The notes below the pieces were generated by a model that worked only from the letters and a program-made list of their open reading frames with translations, searched no databases and had not been told where the DNA came from. DNA of 64,000 bases from Gelidibacter sp038243395 (GTDB lineage: Bacteria; Bacteroidota; Bacteroidia; Flavobacteriales; Flavobacteriaceae), in contig JBBSRC010000005.1 in the NCBI GenBank assembly GCA_038243395.1, positions 20,589-84,588 of the forward strand. The letters run 5' to 3'. The position numbers and the translations under genes are program-made. The stretch's first letter is position 1. Each line of letters opens with the position of its first letter. Below are positions 1-9,788 of this stretch, piece after piece.

Positions 1-54
1 TGTCATTATGGCTATCATTTTTTATAATTCACACATTTAAAAAACATCATTTCT

Positions 55-3000
55 ATGAGAAACATTCTGGTTTTTTGTACCCTATTTTACTCGTTATCGA
101 TTTTTTCACAAGGCACCCAATTGTTGAGACAACCCACCATTTCAAAAACCGAAGTTGTTTTTATTTATGCCAACGATTTATGGAAGGCACCTATCAATGG
201 CGGTACCGCAATGCGATTGACCAGTGGCGAAGGGTACGAATCTGATCCACATTTTTCCAAAGACGGTAAGACCATTGCTTTTACGGCGGAATATGATGGC
301 AATCCCGACGTATATATCATTCCGTCAGAAGGAGGCGAACCAAAACGATTGACTTTTCATCCTGATGGCGATTATGTACAGGGCTGGACGCCAGAAAACA
401 AAATTCTATTTCGTTCTGGCAGAGAAGGCAAACCCACCACATTGACAAAGTTTTATACTGTAACAACTGATGGCGGTTTTCCTGAGGCATTGGATATTCC
501 CAGAGCTGCATATGGCGATATTTCGGCGGATGGAAAATATATTGCCTACACACCAATTACCTCATGGGATCCGGAGTGGCGCAATTATCGAGGCGGACAG
601 GCGATGCCCATCTGGATTGTAGATTTAAAGACAAAAGATTTGATTACTACGCCACAGTTGGATAAAGAAAGACATTTGGAACCTGTCTGGCTAAATGGTC
701 TTGTTTACTATCTTTCAGAAAGGGATTATACCAGTAATATCTGGTCTTTTGATCCAGAGACCGAAACCGAAAAACAACTTACTTTTCATAAAAAATTTGA
801 CGTCAAAAGTTTAGATGCCAATCAAGAACAAATCGTTTATGAACAAGGCGGCTATCTCCATTTGTTAAATGTAGAAACCGGAAAAACAACCCAGTTGAAT
901 ATTACGGCCACCGGCGATTTAAACTTTGCCAGACCTCGATGGGAGGATGTTTCAGCAAATAGTTTGAGCAATCCACAAATTTCTCCAAAAGGGATGCGTG
1001 CCATTTTTGAACATCGCGGAGAGATCTTTACTGTTCCTAAAAAAAACGGCTCTTGGCGGAATATTACTAACTCTTCAGGAGTTGCAGACAGAAGTCCGAT
1101 TTGGTCACCAAAAGGCGATAAAATAGCATGGTTTTCTGATGCGAGTGGCGAATACAGGCTCGTGGTGGCAGACCAAGATGGAAGCAATCCACAAGAAATA
1201 ACCTTACCCAATGCCACTTTCTACTTTAAGCCTGAGTGGTCGAATGACGGAAAGTATATTGCGTACACGGACACCGATTATAATATTTGGGTGTTAAATT
1301 TAGAAACCAAAAAAGCAGTAAAAGCAGATACCGACCGCTATGCACATCCTGAGCGTTCAATGAATCCTGTTTGGTCTCCCGACAGCAAATGGATTGCTTA
1401 TGCGAAACAAAAAGAAAGTCATTCAAAGCGATTTTCGTTTATAATATAGAAACCAACGAAAAGTTTCAAATTACCGACGGGATTGCTGATGCTATCAGCC
1501 CTGTTTGGGATGCTTCAGGAAAGTATATTTATACTTTGGCAAGTACCAATTACGGATTGACTTCTGGCTGGTTGGACATGAGTTCATATGATGTGAGTGT
1601 TACCAGAAGCCTATATGCTATTGTCCTTAATAGTAAAGATGACGCTCCTATTATTCCAAAAACAGATGAAGAGAATTCTAAAACGATGAACGACAAATCA
1701 GAAGACGATAAAAAAGAGGACATAGACAAAAAAGACAAGAACAAAAAGAATGATTCTAAAGACAAAGATAAGCTAGCAGAAATCCCAAAAGTGGTCATCG
1801 ATGAAGAAAATATTTTCAATCGTGTCGTACCTCTACAACTTAAGGAAGGCAAATACGTCGAGTTAATCAAAGGCCCAAGGAATATCGTTTTTGTTGCTGA
1901 AAACATTCCTGGCGAAACTGGATCAAAAATCCACAGCTATAGTTTAGAAGACGGGAAAGCCACTAAGTATGCCAAAAACATTTCTGACATGGTCGTATCT
2001 GCAGATCGTGAAAATGCATTGATCAGACAAAACAACAATTGGAGTATTACCAACACTTCAAAACCTCTAAAAGATGAAGAAAAACTTAAAATGGATCTTA
2101 AAGTCAAAGTCGACCCAAAAGCGGAGTACCACCAAATCTTTAAGGAAGGATGGCGTTTTATGCGTGATTTCTTATATGTAAACAACGTCCATGGCGCACC
2201 TTGGGATGAAATTTATGAATGGTACGCCCCGTGGATTGACCATGTGCGACACCGAACAGATTTAAATTATGTCGTGGATATTATGAGTGGCGAGGTTTCC
2301 ATTGGGCATTCCTATGTTTCCGGTGGCGATATGCCAAAAATAGATCGTGTGCCAGTAGGTTTATTAGGATGTGACTTTGAGTGGACCAAAGATGGCTATC
2401 GGATCAGTAAAATTTATAATGGCGAACGCTGGAATCCTGGCACCTACCCGCCTCTTGGATTACCCGGAATTAATGTGAAGGAAGGATATTATATCCTTTC
2501 GATCAACGGAAAATTGGTAACGCCAAAAGAGAACATCTACAGTCTATTGGAGCAAAAAGCCGACCGAGAAATCACGATTGAAGTGAATAATAAACCCTCA
2601 CCAACTGGCGCCAAATCATTTTTGGTAAAACCTGTTTCCAATGAACGCGATCTGCGTTATATGGATTGGGTGGAAGGCAATCGCAAGAAAGTAGATGAGC
2701 TTTCCAATGGCAAACTGGCTTATGTATATGTTCCAAATACGAGTCAAGACGGATTTAAATCCTTTAATCGATATTACTTTTCTCAACAAGACAAAAAAGG
2801 TGTCATAATTGATGAACGCAACAATGGCGGTGGATCGGCAGCAGATTATATGATCGACATCATGTCTCGTGAGCTCTTTGGATATTTCAACAGTAAAACC
2901 AACGACAACCGACCGTGGACAACGCCAATGGCCGGAATTTGGGGGCCAAAAGTGATGCTTATTAACGAGCGCGCAGGTTCTGGAGGCGATTTGCTTCCCT

Positions 3001-3347
3001 ATATGTTTAAAGCGAAAAACCTAGGACCACTTATCGGAACCAGAACTTGGGGAGGATTAGTCGGCACTTGGGACACACCTCTTTTTATTGACGGCGGTCG
3101 AATGGTGGCACCTCGTGGAGGCTTTTATGATGTTAATGGCGAATGGGCCGTTGAAGGCGAAGGTGTTTCGCCAGACATTGAAGTTATTCAAGAACCAAGG
3201 TTAAGTATGAATGGCAATGATCCACAGTTGGAACGTGGCGTAAAAGAAGCCATGAAGTTATTAAAAACGCAAGAATTCCAGATGCAACCAGAACCAAAAG
3301 CACCGGTGCGCTGGAAACGTCCAGAAGGGTACAAAACTGAAAATTAA
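55..3347 (+). pseudogene. Tricorn-like S41 family peptidase, one frameshift
   Basis: Two overlapping frames (55-1449 and 1371-3347) make one protein of about 1097 residues, the usual size for bacterial tricorn homologues. Order: signal peptide (about 1-20), PD40/WD40-like beta-propeller repeats (many WSPDGK-type motifs), a Lys/Asp-rich linker near residues 545-585, a PDZ-like stretch, then the S41 catalytic domain. The nucleophile motif AGSGGD, a GHSY histidine motif and the EGVSPD end motif are present. It should degrade peptides in the periplasm. The first frame ends in RFSFII while the second carries the family-like KAIFVYNIE; one extra A in the A-run at 1425-1427 would join them as KESHSKAIFVYNIE. 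I see no canonical slippery heptamer, so this is a mutation or sequencing error rather than programmed frameshifting. Confidence 0.85.
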
Positions 3348-3371
3348 GGATTGAGCTATTTCGCGTTATTT

Positions 3372-3470
3372 CGCAGAGATACACAGAGAAACACGGAGTT
3401 GCACAGAGACTTTTGAGAAGATTTTAATTTTCATCTCTGTGCATCTCTATTTACTCCGTGAGACTTTGTG
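3372..3470. repeat. Intergenic inverted CAGAGA/CTCCGTG repeat
   Basis: The stretch after the peptidase gene carries CGCAGAGATACACAGAG with ACACGGAG, and then an inverted counterpart CTCTGTGCATCTCT with ACTCCGTG. A related, more diverged copy lies at about 4250-4291 after the next gene. No coding potential is visible. Confidence 0.6.
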
Positions 3471-3477
3471 AAATACC

Positions 3478-3485
3478 TATATTTG
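3478..3485 (+). promoter_or_regulatory. Putative -7 box TATATTTG
   Basis: TATATTTG matches the Bacteroidetes TAnnTTTG box. It lies downstream of the first ATG of the reading frame (3458), which argues that translation starts later, probably at GTG 3515. The -33 element is not clear. Confidence 0.4.
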
Positions 3486-3514
3486 CATCTTCTATTTTAA
3501 TCAAAGAATCATTC

Positions 3515-4234
3515 GTGGCAAGTCCAAAAAAAATAATAAAAATCGTAGCAGGAACCATTATCTTCTTTACGCTACCAACCCTCCTCCTATTTAGTTTTTT
3601 ATACTTTAAATACAATGAAGAATTGCCCACAGGAGTCAAAGGTCCGCAAGCAGATCAATTAGCCACCAAAATGTTAAATGCACTCGATTATGAGGCTTAT
3701 AAAAACACCAATTATTTAGAATGGACTTTTAAAAAACGCCATCATTTTAAATGGAATAAAGCCGAAAATACCTGTGAAGTGTATTGGAGCGATTATAAAA
3801 TCCAACTCGATTTGAACGATACCTCAAAAAGCGAAGCTTTTCAAAATGACACTAAAGTTGACGTGGACAAATCAAAAAAACTCATTGAGAAAGCAATTGC
3901 TTATTTTAATAACGATTCGTTTTGGTTAGTCGGCCCCTATAAAGTATTTGATCCTGGAACAGAACGTAGTTTGGTGACTTTAGAAAATGGCTCAGAAGCA
4001 CTTTTAGTAACTTATACTTCTGGAGGAACAACGCCAGGCGATTCTTATCTGTGGCATCTAGATACATCTGGCAAACCAATAAGTTTTCAAATGTGGGTGG
4101 ACATTCTGCCAATTAACGGATTGGAAGCTTCTTGGAGCGATTGGACAACAACTGAGAGTGGTGCGCAATTACCAACCTTTCACAAGTTCATGGTTTTCGG
4201 AATGGAAATCACGGATATTGTGGGAAGAAAATAG
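3515..4234 (+). CDS. Hypothetical membrane-anchored protein
   Basis: About 239 residues if it starts at GTG 3515. The frame is open back to ATG 3458, but that extension overlaps an intergenic repeat and a probable promoter box. An N-terminal membrane anchor (IIKIVAGTIIFFTLPTLLLF) is followed by a soluble domain with many Trp, Tyr and charged residues, including YLEWTFKKRHHF and EVYWSDYK. The sequence ends normally at 4234. I do not recognise a named family. The layout suggests a periplasm-facing protein fixed to the inner membrane. It stands alone between two repeat-bearing gaps. Confidence 0.7.
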   Translation: MASPKKIIKIVAGTIIFFTLPTLLLFSFLYFKYNEELPTGVKGPQADQLATKMLNALDYEAYKNTNYLEWTFKKRHHFKWNKAENTCEVYWSDYKIQLDLNDTSKSEAFQNDTKVDVDKSKKLIEKAIAYFNNDSFWLVGPYKVFDPGTERSLVTLENGSEALLVTYTSGGTTPGDSYLWHLDTSGKPISFQMWVDILPINGLEASWSDWTTTESGAQLPTFHKFMVFGMEITDIVGRK

Positions 4235-4252
4235 TGTTATTTGGACGCTATT

Positions 4253-4443
4253 ACGCAAAGTTCCACAGGGAAAACATAGAGTTTCGCAAAGAAACGTGTA
4301 TTAGCAAAACCCTTTATCTGAGCACTATTCATCACCAACTAAAATCCGGTAACTACACTACGGTCTGCAACCCTTAAGACTGAGAATGAGACTGCTAACT
4401 GCTCGCCCATCGGTAGCTTTTGCGAAGGCGGGAAGACTGAACC
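4253..4443. repeat. Degenerate intergenic repeat tract
   Basis: This gap holds ACGCAAAGTTCCACAGGG and TTTCGCAAAG, diverged relatives of the tract at 3372, then an ACTGAGAATGAGACTGCTAACTGC word-repeat. No gene is visible. Confidence 0.4.
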
Positions 4444-4965
4444 CTAACTCTTCAGCCCCACAAAGTTTTGGCTAGCATGTTTGAACAACACATTAAACGT
4501 GGTCAAACTGCCATAGCATCTTGTGATATATTGCTGCAAATCTATTTTGTCTTGTTCTTCCAATTTACTGCTGTTGATTTTTTGTTCCATCACTCGCAAG
4601 CGGTCTCGAACCATGGTTATTTTATGAAAAAATGTGTCCATTGGTATTTCGTTCGATTTTAGATTACGATCTCCAGGTTGCAGGATGAGTTTACCACCTT
4701 TCCACTTATCAGCAATTGACACGACTTCGCTCACATCGCTCCATTGTTTCAAAATGGTTTTTAAAGTATGTTCCACTTCATGAAAACTGACGGTATCTAC
4801 ATCATCTTCTGCAGCTTCAATGACTTCAAATTCAGCGTCGATCTCGATCGTTTCTAATCCACTATCAATAAACGTCACCCAATAATGTTTGGAGGTCACG
4901 TTGGTAACAACACCTTTACCAAATTCTGGGTGGTTGATTCTTGAGCTAATTCCTAGTAATTGCAT
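4444..4965 (-). CDS. Conserved hypothetical protein with Tudor-like N-terminus
   Basis: A 173-residue soluble protein. Residues about 8-50 contain INHPEFGKGVV, followed by a short beta pattern (HYWVTFIDSGLETIEI). This resembles the small Tudor-like barrel at the C-terminus of UvrD/PcrA helicases; the helicase gene in this window ends with a similar RFGKGEVLKI motif. The remainder is mostly helical and charged with no motif I recognise. It is divergent from uvrA, with a 373-bp gap between them. A link to nucleic-acid or RNA-polymerase binding is inferred from the Tudor-like part only. Confidence 0.75.
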   Translation of the reverse strand: MQLLGISSRINHPEFGKGVVTNVTSKHYWVTFIDSGLETIEIDAEFEVIEAAEDDVDTVSFHEVEHTLKTILKQWSDVSEVVSIADKWKGGKLILQPGDRNLKSNEIPMDTFFHKITMVRDRLRVMEQKINSSKLEEQDKIDLQQYITRCYGSLTTFNVLFKHASQNFVGLKS

Positions 4966-5052
4966 TGAAAAATGTTTTTTTTCATTCCCTCGATTCCAAA
5001 AGCGATCGAAAGGAATTAATGTTAGATTATATAAATCATTTCTACTTTAGTG

Positions 5053-5060
5053 CAAAATTA
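5053..5060 (-). promoter_or_regulatory. Putative -7 box for the Tudor-like gene
   Basis: Read on the minus strand this is TAATTTTG, fitting TAnnTTTG, about 88 bp upstream of the start at 4965. The 4966-5338 gap holds this and the uvrA box; I see no other element there. Confidence 0.35.
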
Positions 5061-5270
5061 CGTCATAGAGCAATGCACTTTTGTAATGAACCACAAGTAT
5101 ATTACTTTTTTTAAGGTATTTGAAACTGAGATATATAATTATAAGCGCTTTTAATAAAGAATAAACACAACATGTGTTACCCTCCTTCAGAGATTCTATT
5201 AACTAAAACCCAAGTACTTATTTAACAAAACTCTAAGGTTACCCCACTTCATAATTTAATGCAGAAACTG

Positions 5271-5278
5271 TATCTTTG
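5271..5278 (+). promoter_or_regulatory. uvrA promoter -7 box TATCTTTG
   Basis: A perfect TAnnTTTG box followed by CA, 60 bp upstream of the uvrA ATG at 5339. A -33 element is not obvious. Confidence 0.6.
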
Positions 5279-5338
5279 CATCCCTGTTTAATTTACTAAG
5301 CAGTCACATGATTTTGCTAAAGCCCATTCTACTATTCC

Positions 5339-8191
5339 ATGAGTAAATTTGAAGATACTATTGAGGTTCAAGGCGCGCGCGTTCACAACCTAAAAAATAT
5401 AGATGTTTCCATTCCCCGTGAAAAACTTGTCGTTATAACAGGTCTGTCTGGAAGTGGCAAATCGTCATTGGCTTTTGATACTATTTATGCTGAAGGTCAA
5501 CGCCGATATATTGAGACATTTTCGGCATATGCTCGTCAGTTCTTAGGTGGTCTGGAGCGTCCTGATGTAGATAAGATTGATGGCCTCTCGCCTGTTATCG
5601 CAATTGAACAAAAAACCACCAGTAAGTCGCCACGTTCTACGGTAGGCACTATTACGGAGATTTATGACTTTTTACGTTTATTATATGCTAGAGCAAGTGA
5701 TGCTTACAGCTATAATACTGGCGAAAAAATGGTCAGTTATACCGATGAACAAATTAAAAGTCTGATCAAAGAAAGTTTTAACGGAAAACGCATCAATATT
5801 TTAGCGCCTGTGATCCGTTCACGTAAAGGGCATTATCGCGAATTGTTTGAGCAGATCGCAAAACAAGGTTTTGTAAAAGTACGTGCAGATGGAGAAGTGA
5901 AAGATTTGGTCAAAGGCATGCAATTGGACCGCTACAAAACACACGATATTGAAATTGTCATTGATCGTCTTAAAATTGATGAATCTGACGATAATGACAA
6001 ACGCCTCGCAGAAACCATCAATACGGCTATGTATCACGGTGATGACATCCTTATGGTCTTAGATCAGGACACTAATGAAACACGGTATTTTAGCCGAAGT
6101 TTAATGTGCGCTACCTCAGGAATCTCTTACCCCAATCCTGAGCCGAATAATTTTTCATTCAATTCGCCTAAAGGGGCGTGTCCAAAATGTAACGGAATTG
6201 GAAAATTATATCAAGTCAATGATAAAAAGATCATCCCTGATCCCAGTCTTTCCATCAAAGCGGGAGCTTTGGCTCCTCATGGTCCGTATAAAAACAGCTG
6301 GATTTTTAAGCAGTTTGAAACGATCGCACAACGTTATAACTTTCAGTTGACTGATCCTTATAAGGACATTCCGGCAGAGGCCAAAAAAATGATTTTATAT
6401 GGTGGCAACGAAAAATTTTCCGTAGAAAGCAAAACGCTCGGTGTTACACGAGATTATAAAATTGATTTTGAAGGCGTTGCAAATTTCATTGAAAATCAAT
6501 TTATAAATGCAGAAACAACCTCTTTGAAACGTTGGGCCAAAGATTATATGGACAAGGTAGAATGTGATGCCTGTCATGGTTCACGTTTACGTCAGGAATC
6601 ACTTTACTTTAAAGTCAACGGCCTTAATATTGCTGAATTATCCAATATGGATATTAGTGATTTAGCCGAATGGTTTTCTGTTTTGGCACCAAAATTATCG
6701 ACCAAGCAGTTGCAGATTTCTGAAGAAATCATCAAGGAGATCAGAACCCGTGTTCAATTTCTTTTAGATGTTGGCTTGGAATACCTATCCCTTAACAGAA
6801 GTTCAAAATCATTATCAGGTGGTGAGGCGCAACGCATTCGATTGGCGACTCAAATCGGCTCACAATTGGTAGGCGTACTTTATATATTGGACGAACCAAG
6901 TATTGGACTGCACCAACGCGACAACGAGAAATTGATCAATTCGTTAATAGCACTTCGTGATATTGGTAATTCTGTTATTGTGGTGGAACACGATAAGGAC
7001 ATGATCGAAAGTGCGGATTATGTGATTGATATCGGACCCAAAGCAGGAAAATATGGAGGAGAGATTATCAGTGTGGGTACACCGGAAGAATTAAAAACAC
7101 ATCACACGCTTACGGCAGATTATCTTAATGGCACTAAACAAATCGAAATTCCTAAAAAACGCCGTGAAGGCAATGGGAAGTTTATAGAACTTAAAGGTTG
7201 TACAGGAAATAACTTGAAAAACGTCTCTGTAAAATTTCCATTGGGAATGATGATTGGCGTGACCGGTGTTTCTGGCAGTGGGAAATCTACTTTAATCAAT
7301 GAAACGCTATACCCTATTCTGAATGCCTATTACTTTAATGGTGTAAAAAAACCGATGCCTTATAAAAGTATAAAGGGATTAGAACATATTGATAAAGTCA
7401 TTGATATTAACCAATCGCCAATTGGAAGAACACCAAGAAGCAATCCTGCCACCTACACTAAGACTTTTGACGAAATTAGAAGTCTATTTGCGAAAATTCC
7501 AGAAGCCATGATTCGCGGCTATAAACCAGGGCGTTTTAGTTTTAACGTTAAAGGTGGTCGTTGCGAAACCTGTCAAGGTGCAGGTTTACGAGTTATTGAA
7601 ATGAATTTCTTACCTGATGTTTATGTAGAATGTGAAACCTGCCAAGGCAGACGTTTCAATAGAGAAACCTTGGAAATTCGTTACAAAGGAAAATCGATTA
7701 GCGATACTTTAGACATGACCATTAATGAAGCCGTCGAATTTTTTGAACATATCCCAAAAATCCACAACAAATTAAAAACCATTAAAGATGTTGGTTTAGG
7801 CTATATCACATTAGGACAACAAAGCACTACCCTTTCAGGTGGTGAGGCGCAACGTATTAAATTAGCTACAGAATTGAGCAAGCGCGATACGGGAAATACC
7901 TTTTATATTTTGGATGAACCAACAACGGGTCTACACTTCGAAGATATTAGAGTCTTAATGAATGTTCTTAATAGTTTAGTCAATAAAGGGAATACCATCT
8001 TAATTATTGAACACAATATGGATGTCATCAAAACTGTAGATTATATTATTGATATAGGTTACGAAGGTGGCAAAGGTGGTGGGCAAGTAATTGTTGAAGG
8101 AACTCCAGAAGTCGTGGCCAAACACAAGAAAAGTTATACCGCAAAATTCCTAAAAAGAGAGCTCGAAATTCAGAAAAACCAATCAGTTTGA
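5339..8191 (+). CDS. uvrA: Excinuclease ABC subunit A
   Basis: UvrA is the damage-recognition ATPase of nucleotide excision repair and works with UvrB and UvrC. The 950-residue length fits. Two ABC ATPase modules are visible: Walker A GLSGSGKSS near residue 35 and GVSGSGKST near 645, with ABC signature LSGGEAQRI twice and Walker B YILDEP twice. Zinc-binding cysteine pairs occur as CPKCNG, CDACHG, CETCQG and CETCQG. The ATG at 5339 is preceded by a TATCTTTG box. It is transcribed alone, with a short hydrophobic gene following. Confidence 0.98.
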   Translation: MSKFEDTIEVQGARVHNLKNIDVSIPREKLVVITGLSGSGKSSLAFDTIYAEGQRRYIETFSAYARQFLGGLERPDVDKIDGLSPVIAIEQKTTSKSPRSTVGTITEIYDFLRLLYARASDAYSYNTGEKMVSYTDEQIKSLIKESFNGKRINILAPVIRSRKGHYRELFEQIAKQGFVKVRADGEVKDLVKGMQLDRYKTHDIEIVIDRLKIDESDDNDKRLAETINTAMYHGDDILMVLDQDTNETRYFSRSLMCATSGISYPNPEPNNFSFNSPKGACPKCNGIGKLYQVNDKKIIPDPSLSIKAGALAPHGPYKNSWIFKQFETIAQRYNFQLTDPYKDIPAEAKKMILYGGNEKFSVESKTLGVTRDYKIDFEGVANFIENQFINAETTSLKRWAKDYMDKVECDACHGSRLRQESLYFKVNGLNIAELSNMDISDLAEWFSVLAPKLSTKQLQISEEIIKEIRTRVQFLLDVGLEYLSLNRSSKSLSGGEAQRIRLATQIGSQLVGVLYILDEPSIGLHQRDNEKLINSLIALRDIGNSVIVVEHDKDMIESADYVIDIGPKAGKYGGEIISVGTPEELKTHHTLTADYLNGTKQIEIPKKRREGNGKFIELKGCTGNNLKNVSVKFPLGMMIGVTGVSGSGKSTLINETLYPILNAYYFNGVKKPMPYKSIKGLEHIDKVIDINQSPIGRTPRSNPATYTKTFDEIRSLFAKIPEAMIRGYKPGRFSFNVKGGRCETCQGAGLRVIEMNFLPDVYVECETCQGRRFNRETLEIRYKGKSISDTLDMTINEAVEFFEHIPKIHNKLKTIKDVGLGYITLGQQSTTLSGGEAQRIKLATELSKRDTGNTFYILDEPTTGLHFEDIRVLMNVLNSLVNKGNTILIIEHNMDVIKTVDYIIDIGYEGGKGGGQVIVEGTPEVVAKHKKSYTAKFLKRELEIQKNQSV

Positions 8192-8302
8192 CAACATCAT
8201 AAAACAACTCTTATTAATTGTGTTAAAATTTAATGCGTATCAGCGCATTCAAGATGTTGAATTTTTAGTATATTAGTACTATAACTTTAAAAACTAACTA
8301 TT

Positions 8303-8470
8303 ATGAGAGGTATTCTTTGGCTTGTCGCCGTAATTTGTATTGTTATTTGGCTTTTAGGATTTTTGGGAGTTGTTGAAGGCTTAGGCTCCAGCAGTTTGAT
8401 CCATATTCTTTTAGTAATTGCAGTAATTGCTATTCTTTACAATATCATAGCTGGTCGAAAACCACTCTAA
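8303..8470 (+). CDS. Small membrane protein, lmo0937-like
   Basis: A 55-residue ORF starting MRGILWLVAVICIVIWLLGF and ending AGRKPL. It has two hydrophobic segments (about 3-24 and 32-50) separated by a short Gly/Ser turn. Size and pattern fit the lmo0937-type family of small two-helix membrane proteins, often linked to stress. That match is by eye. It has its own spacing from uvrA (111 bp) and a strong terminator 36 bp downstream. Confidence 0.75.
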   Translation: MRGILWLVAVICIVIWLLGFLGVVEGLGSSSLIHILLVIAVIAILYNIIAGRKPL

Positions 8471-8506
8471 GTAAGCTTTAGCTAGATTATACAAAATTAA
8501 TATCAC

Positions 8507-8533
8507 AAGGCAAATCTCTCGATTTGCCTTTTT
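8507..8533 (+). terminator. Rho-independent terminator
   Basis: Perfect 10-bp stem AAGGCAAATC / GATTTGCCTT, loop TCTC, then a T tract. It closes the small membrane protein gene. Confidence 0.85.
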
Positions 8534-8813
8534 CTATTTAGTTCATGTCACTGAGCGTCAGAAAGCTTTGAAAAATTCTGTTTCACAGCATGTCAATTGT
8601 TCAAATGCTCATTTAAAACGAAACCCCCTTCAGCATTTACATTTCATCTCCTTTATATTTTTAAAATTGATTCAATAGAACTTATTAGGTTATTTTCTAT
8701 TAAATTTGTCTGTTTTGGCAATTCCGAAGAAAGAAAATAGAGGATAGATCCTGAAAGAAAGACGTTAAAATAAAGAGACTAGAGTTAGAAATACATTTTC
8801 CCAAAAACCGGAA

Positions 8814-8858
8814 ACTGCTGACAACAGACTGCAGACTGCTGACTGCTGTCTGCCGACT
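8814..8858. repeat. ACTGCTGAC-type word repeat in a 444-bp gap
   Basis: Imperfect tandem copies of CAGACTGCTGACTGCTGTC-like units in the gap 8471-8914. Apart from the terminator at its left end I see nothing else in the gap. Confidence 0.6.
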
Positions 8859-8914
8859 ATAAACCGTGTTCTTCATAAATATAAACAAAATAAAATCAAT
8901 AAAGAATATTACGA

Positions 8915-9604
8915 ATGAGATTAGAAAAACATAGTAAAGCTTGGAATGAAATAAAAACAAATGACTCTTGGGCCATTTTTAAAATTATGGGCGAGTTTGT
9001 AAACGGGTATGAAAAACTAAGCAAAATTGGACCTTGTGTTTCCATTTTCGGCTCAGCTCGTACCAAGCCAGATCATAAATATTATAAATTGGCAGAAGAA
9101 GTTGCGAAAAAAATTGTTGAACATGGTTATGGTGTCATCACTGGTGGTGGTCCAGGAATCATGGAAGCCGGAAATAAAGGTGCACATATCGCAGGAGGAA
9201 CTTCTGTTGGCCTGAACATTGATTTACCATTCGAACAACACGACAATCCTTATATAGATGCTGACAAAAGTTTAGATTTTGATTATTTTTTTGTGAGAAA
9301 GGTCATGTTTGTAAAATACTCTCAAGGATTTGTAGTCATGCCCGGTGGTTTTGGAACTTTGGACGAATTATTTGAAGCCATTACGCTGATTCAAACCAAT
9401 AAAATTGAAGAGTTTCCGATCATTCTAGTGGGCACTGAATTTTGGGAAGGCCTTTTAGAATGGATAAAATCTAAACTTTTGGATTCATTTAATACAATCA
9501 GCGCAAAAGACTTAGATCTTGTTCATTTAGTTGATACTCCTGACGAAGTCATAAAAATATTAAACGACTTTTATAAAGAATTTGAGTTGAGTCCGAATTT
9601 CTAA
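8915..9604 (+). CDS. LOG-family protein (TIGR00730), putative nucleoside 5'-monophosphate phosphoribohydrolase
   Basis: A 229-residue Rossmann-fold protein with the family signature PGGFGTLDELFE near residue 144 and the GGGPGIMEAGNKGA loop near residue 75. LOG enzymes hydrolyse (cytokinin) nucleoside monophosphates to free base and ribose 5-phosphate. The physiological substrate in bacteria is often unknown. ATG at 8915. The long, repeat-bearing upstream gap suggests its own promoter. Confidence 0.9.
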   Translation: MRLEKHSKAWNEIKTNDSWAIFKIMGEFVNGYEKLSKIGPCVSIFGSARTKPDHKYYKLAEEVAKKIVEHGYGVITGGGPGIMEAGNKGAHIAGGTSVGLNIDLPFEQHDNPYIDADKSLDFDYFFVRKVMFVKYSQGFVVMPGGFGTLDELFEAITLIQTNKIEEFPIILVGTEFWEGLLEWIKSKLLDSFNTISAKDLDLVHLVDTPDEVIKILNDFYKEFELSPNF

Positions 9605-9788
9605 CTTTTGCGCAACTACTTAATTCTATTAGTTCGATAGTATAAATAAATTATAATTCGTAAAGCGATATTGGCTGAAGATAAATACGTAAATCATTTC
9701 AAAACATCTCTTAAAACCCTAAGCACTATAAATTCGGTATTTCATTTGTTCGCAATAGTTCGTACTTAAAAATTAAAACCTTTAAAGT

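Noticed and set aside
1371..1449. Programmed frameshift in the tricorn-like gene
   Set aside because: No slippery heptamer or downstream stem-loop is visible; the family is not known to use recoding.
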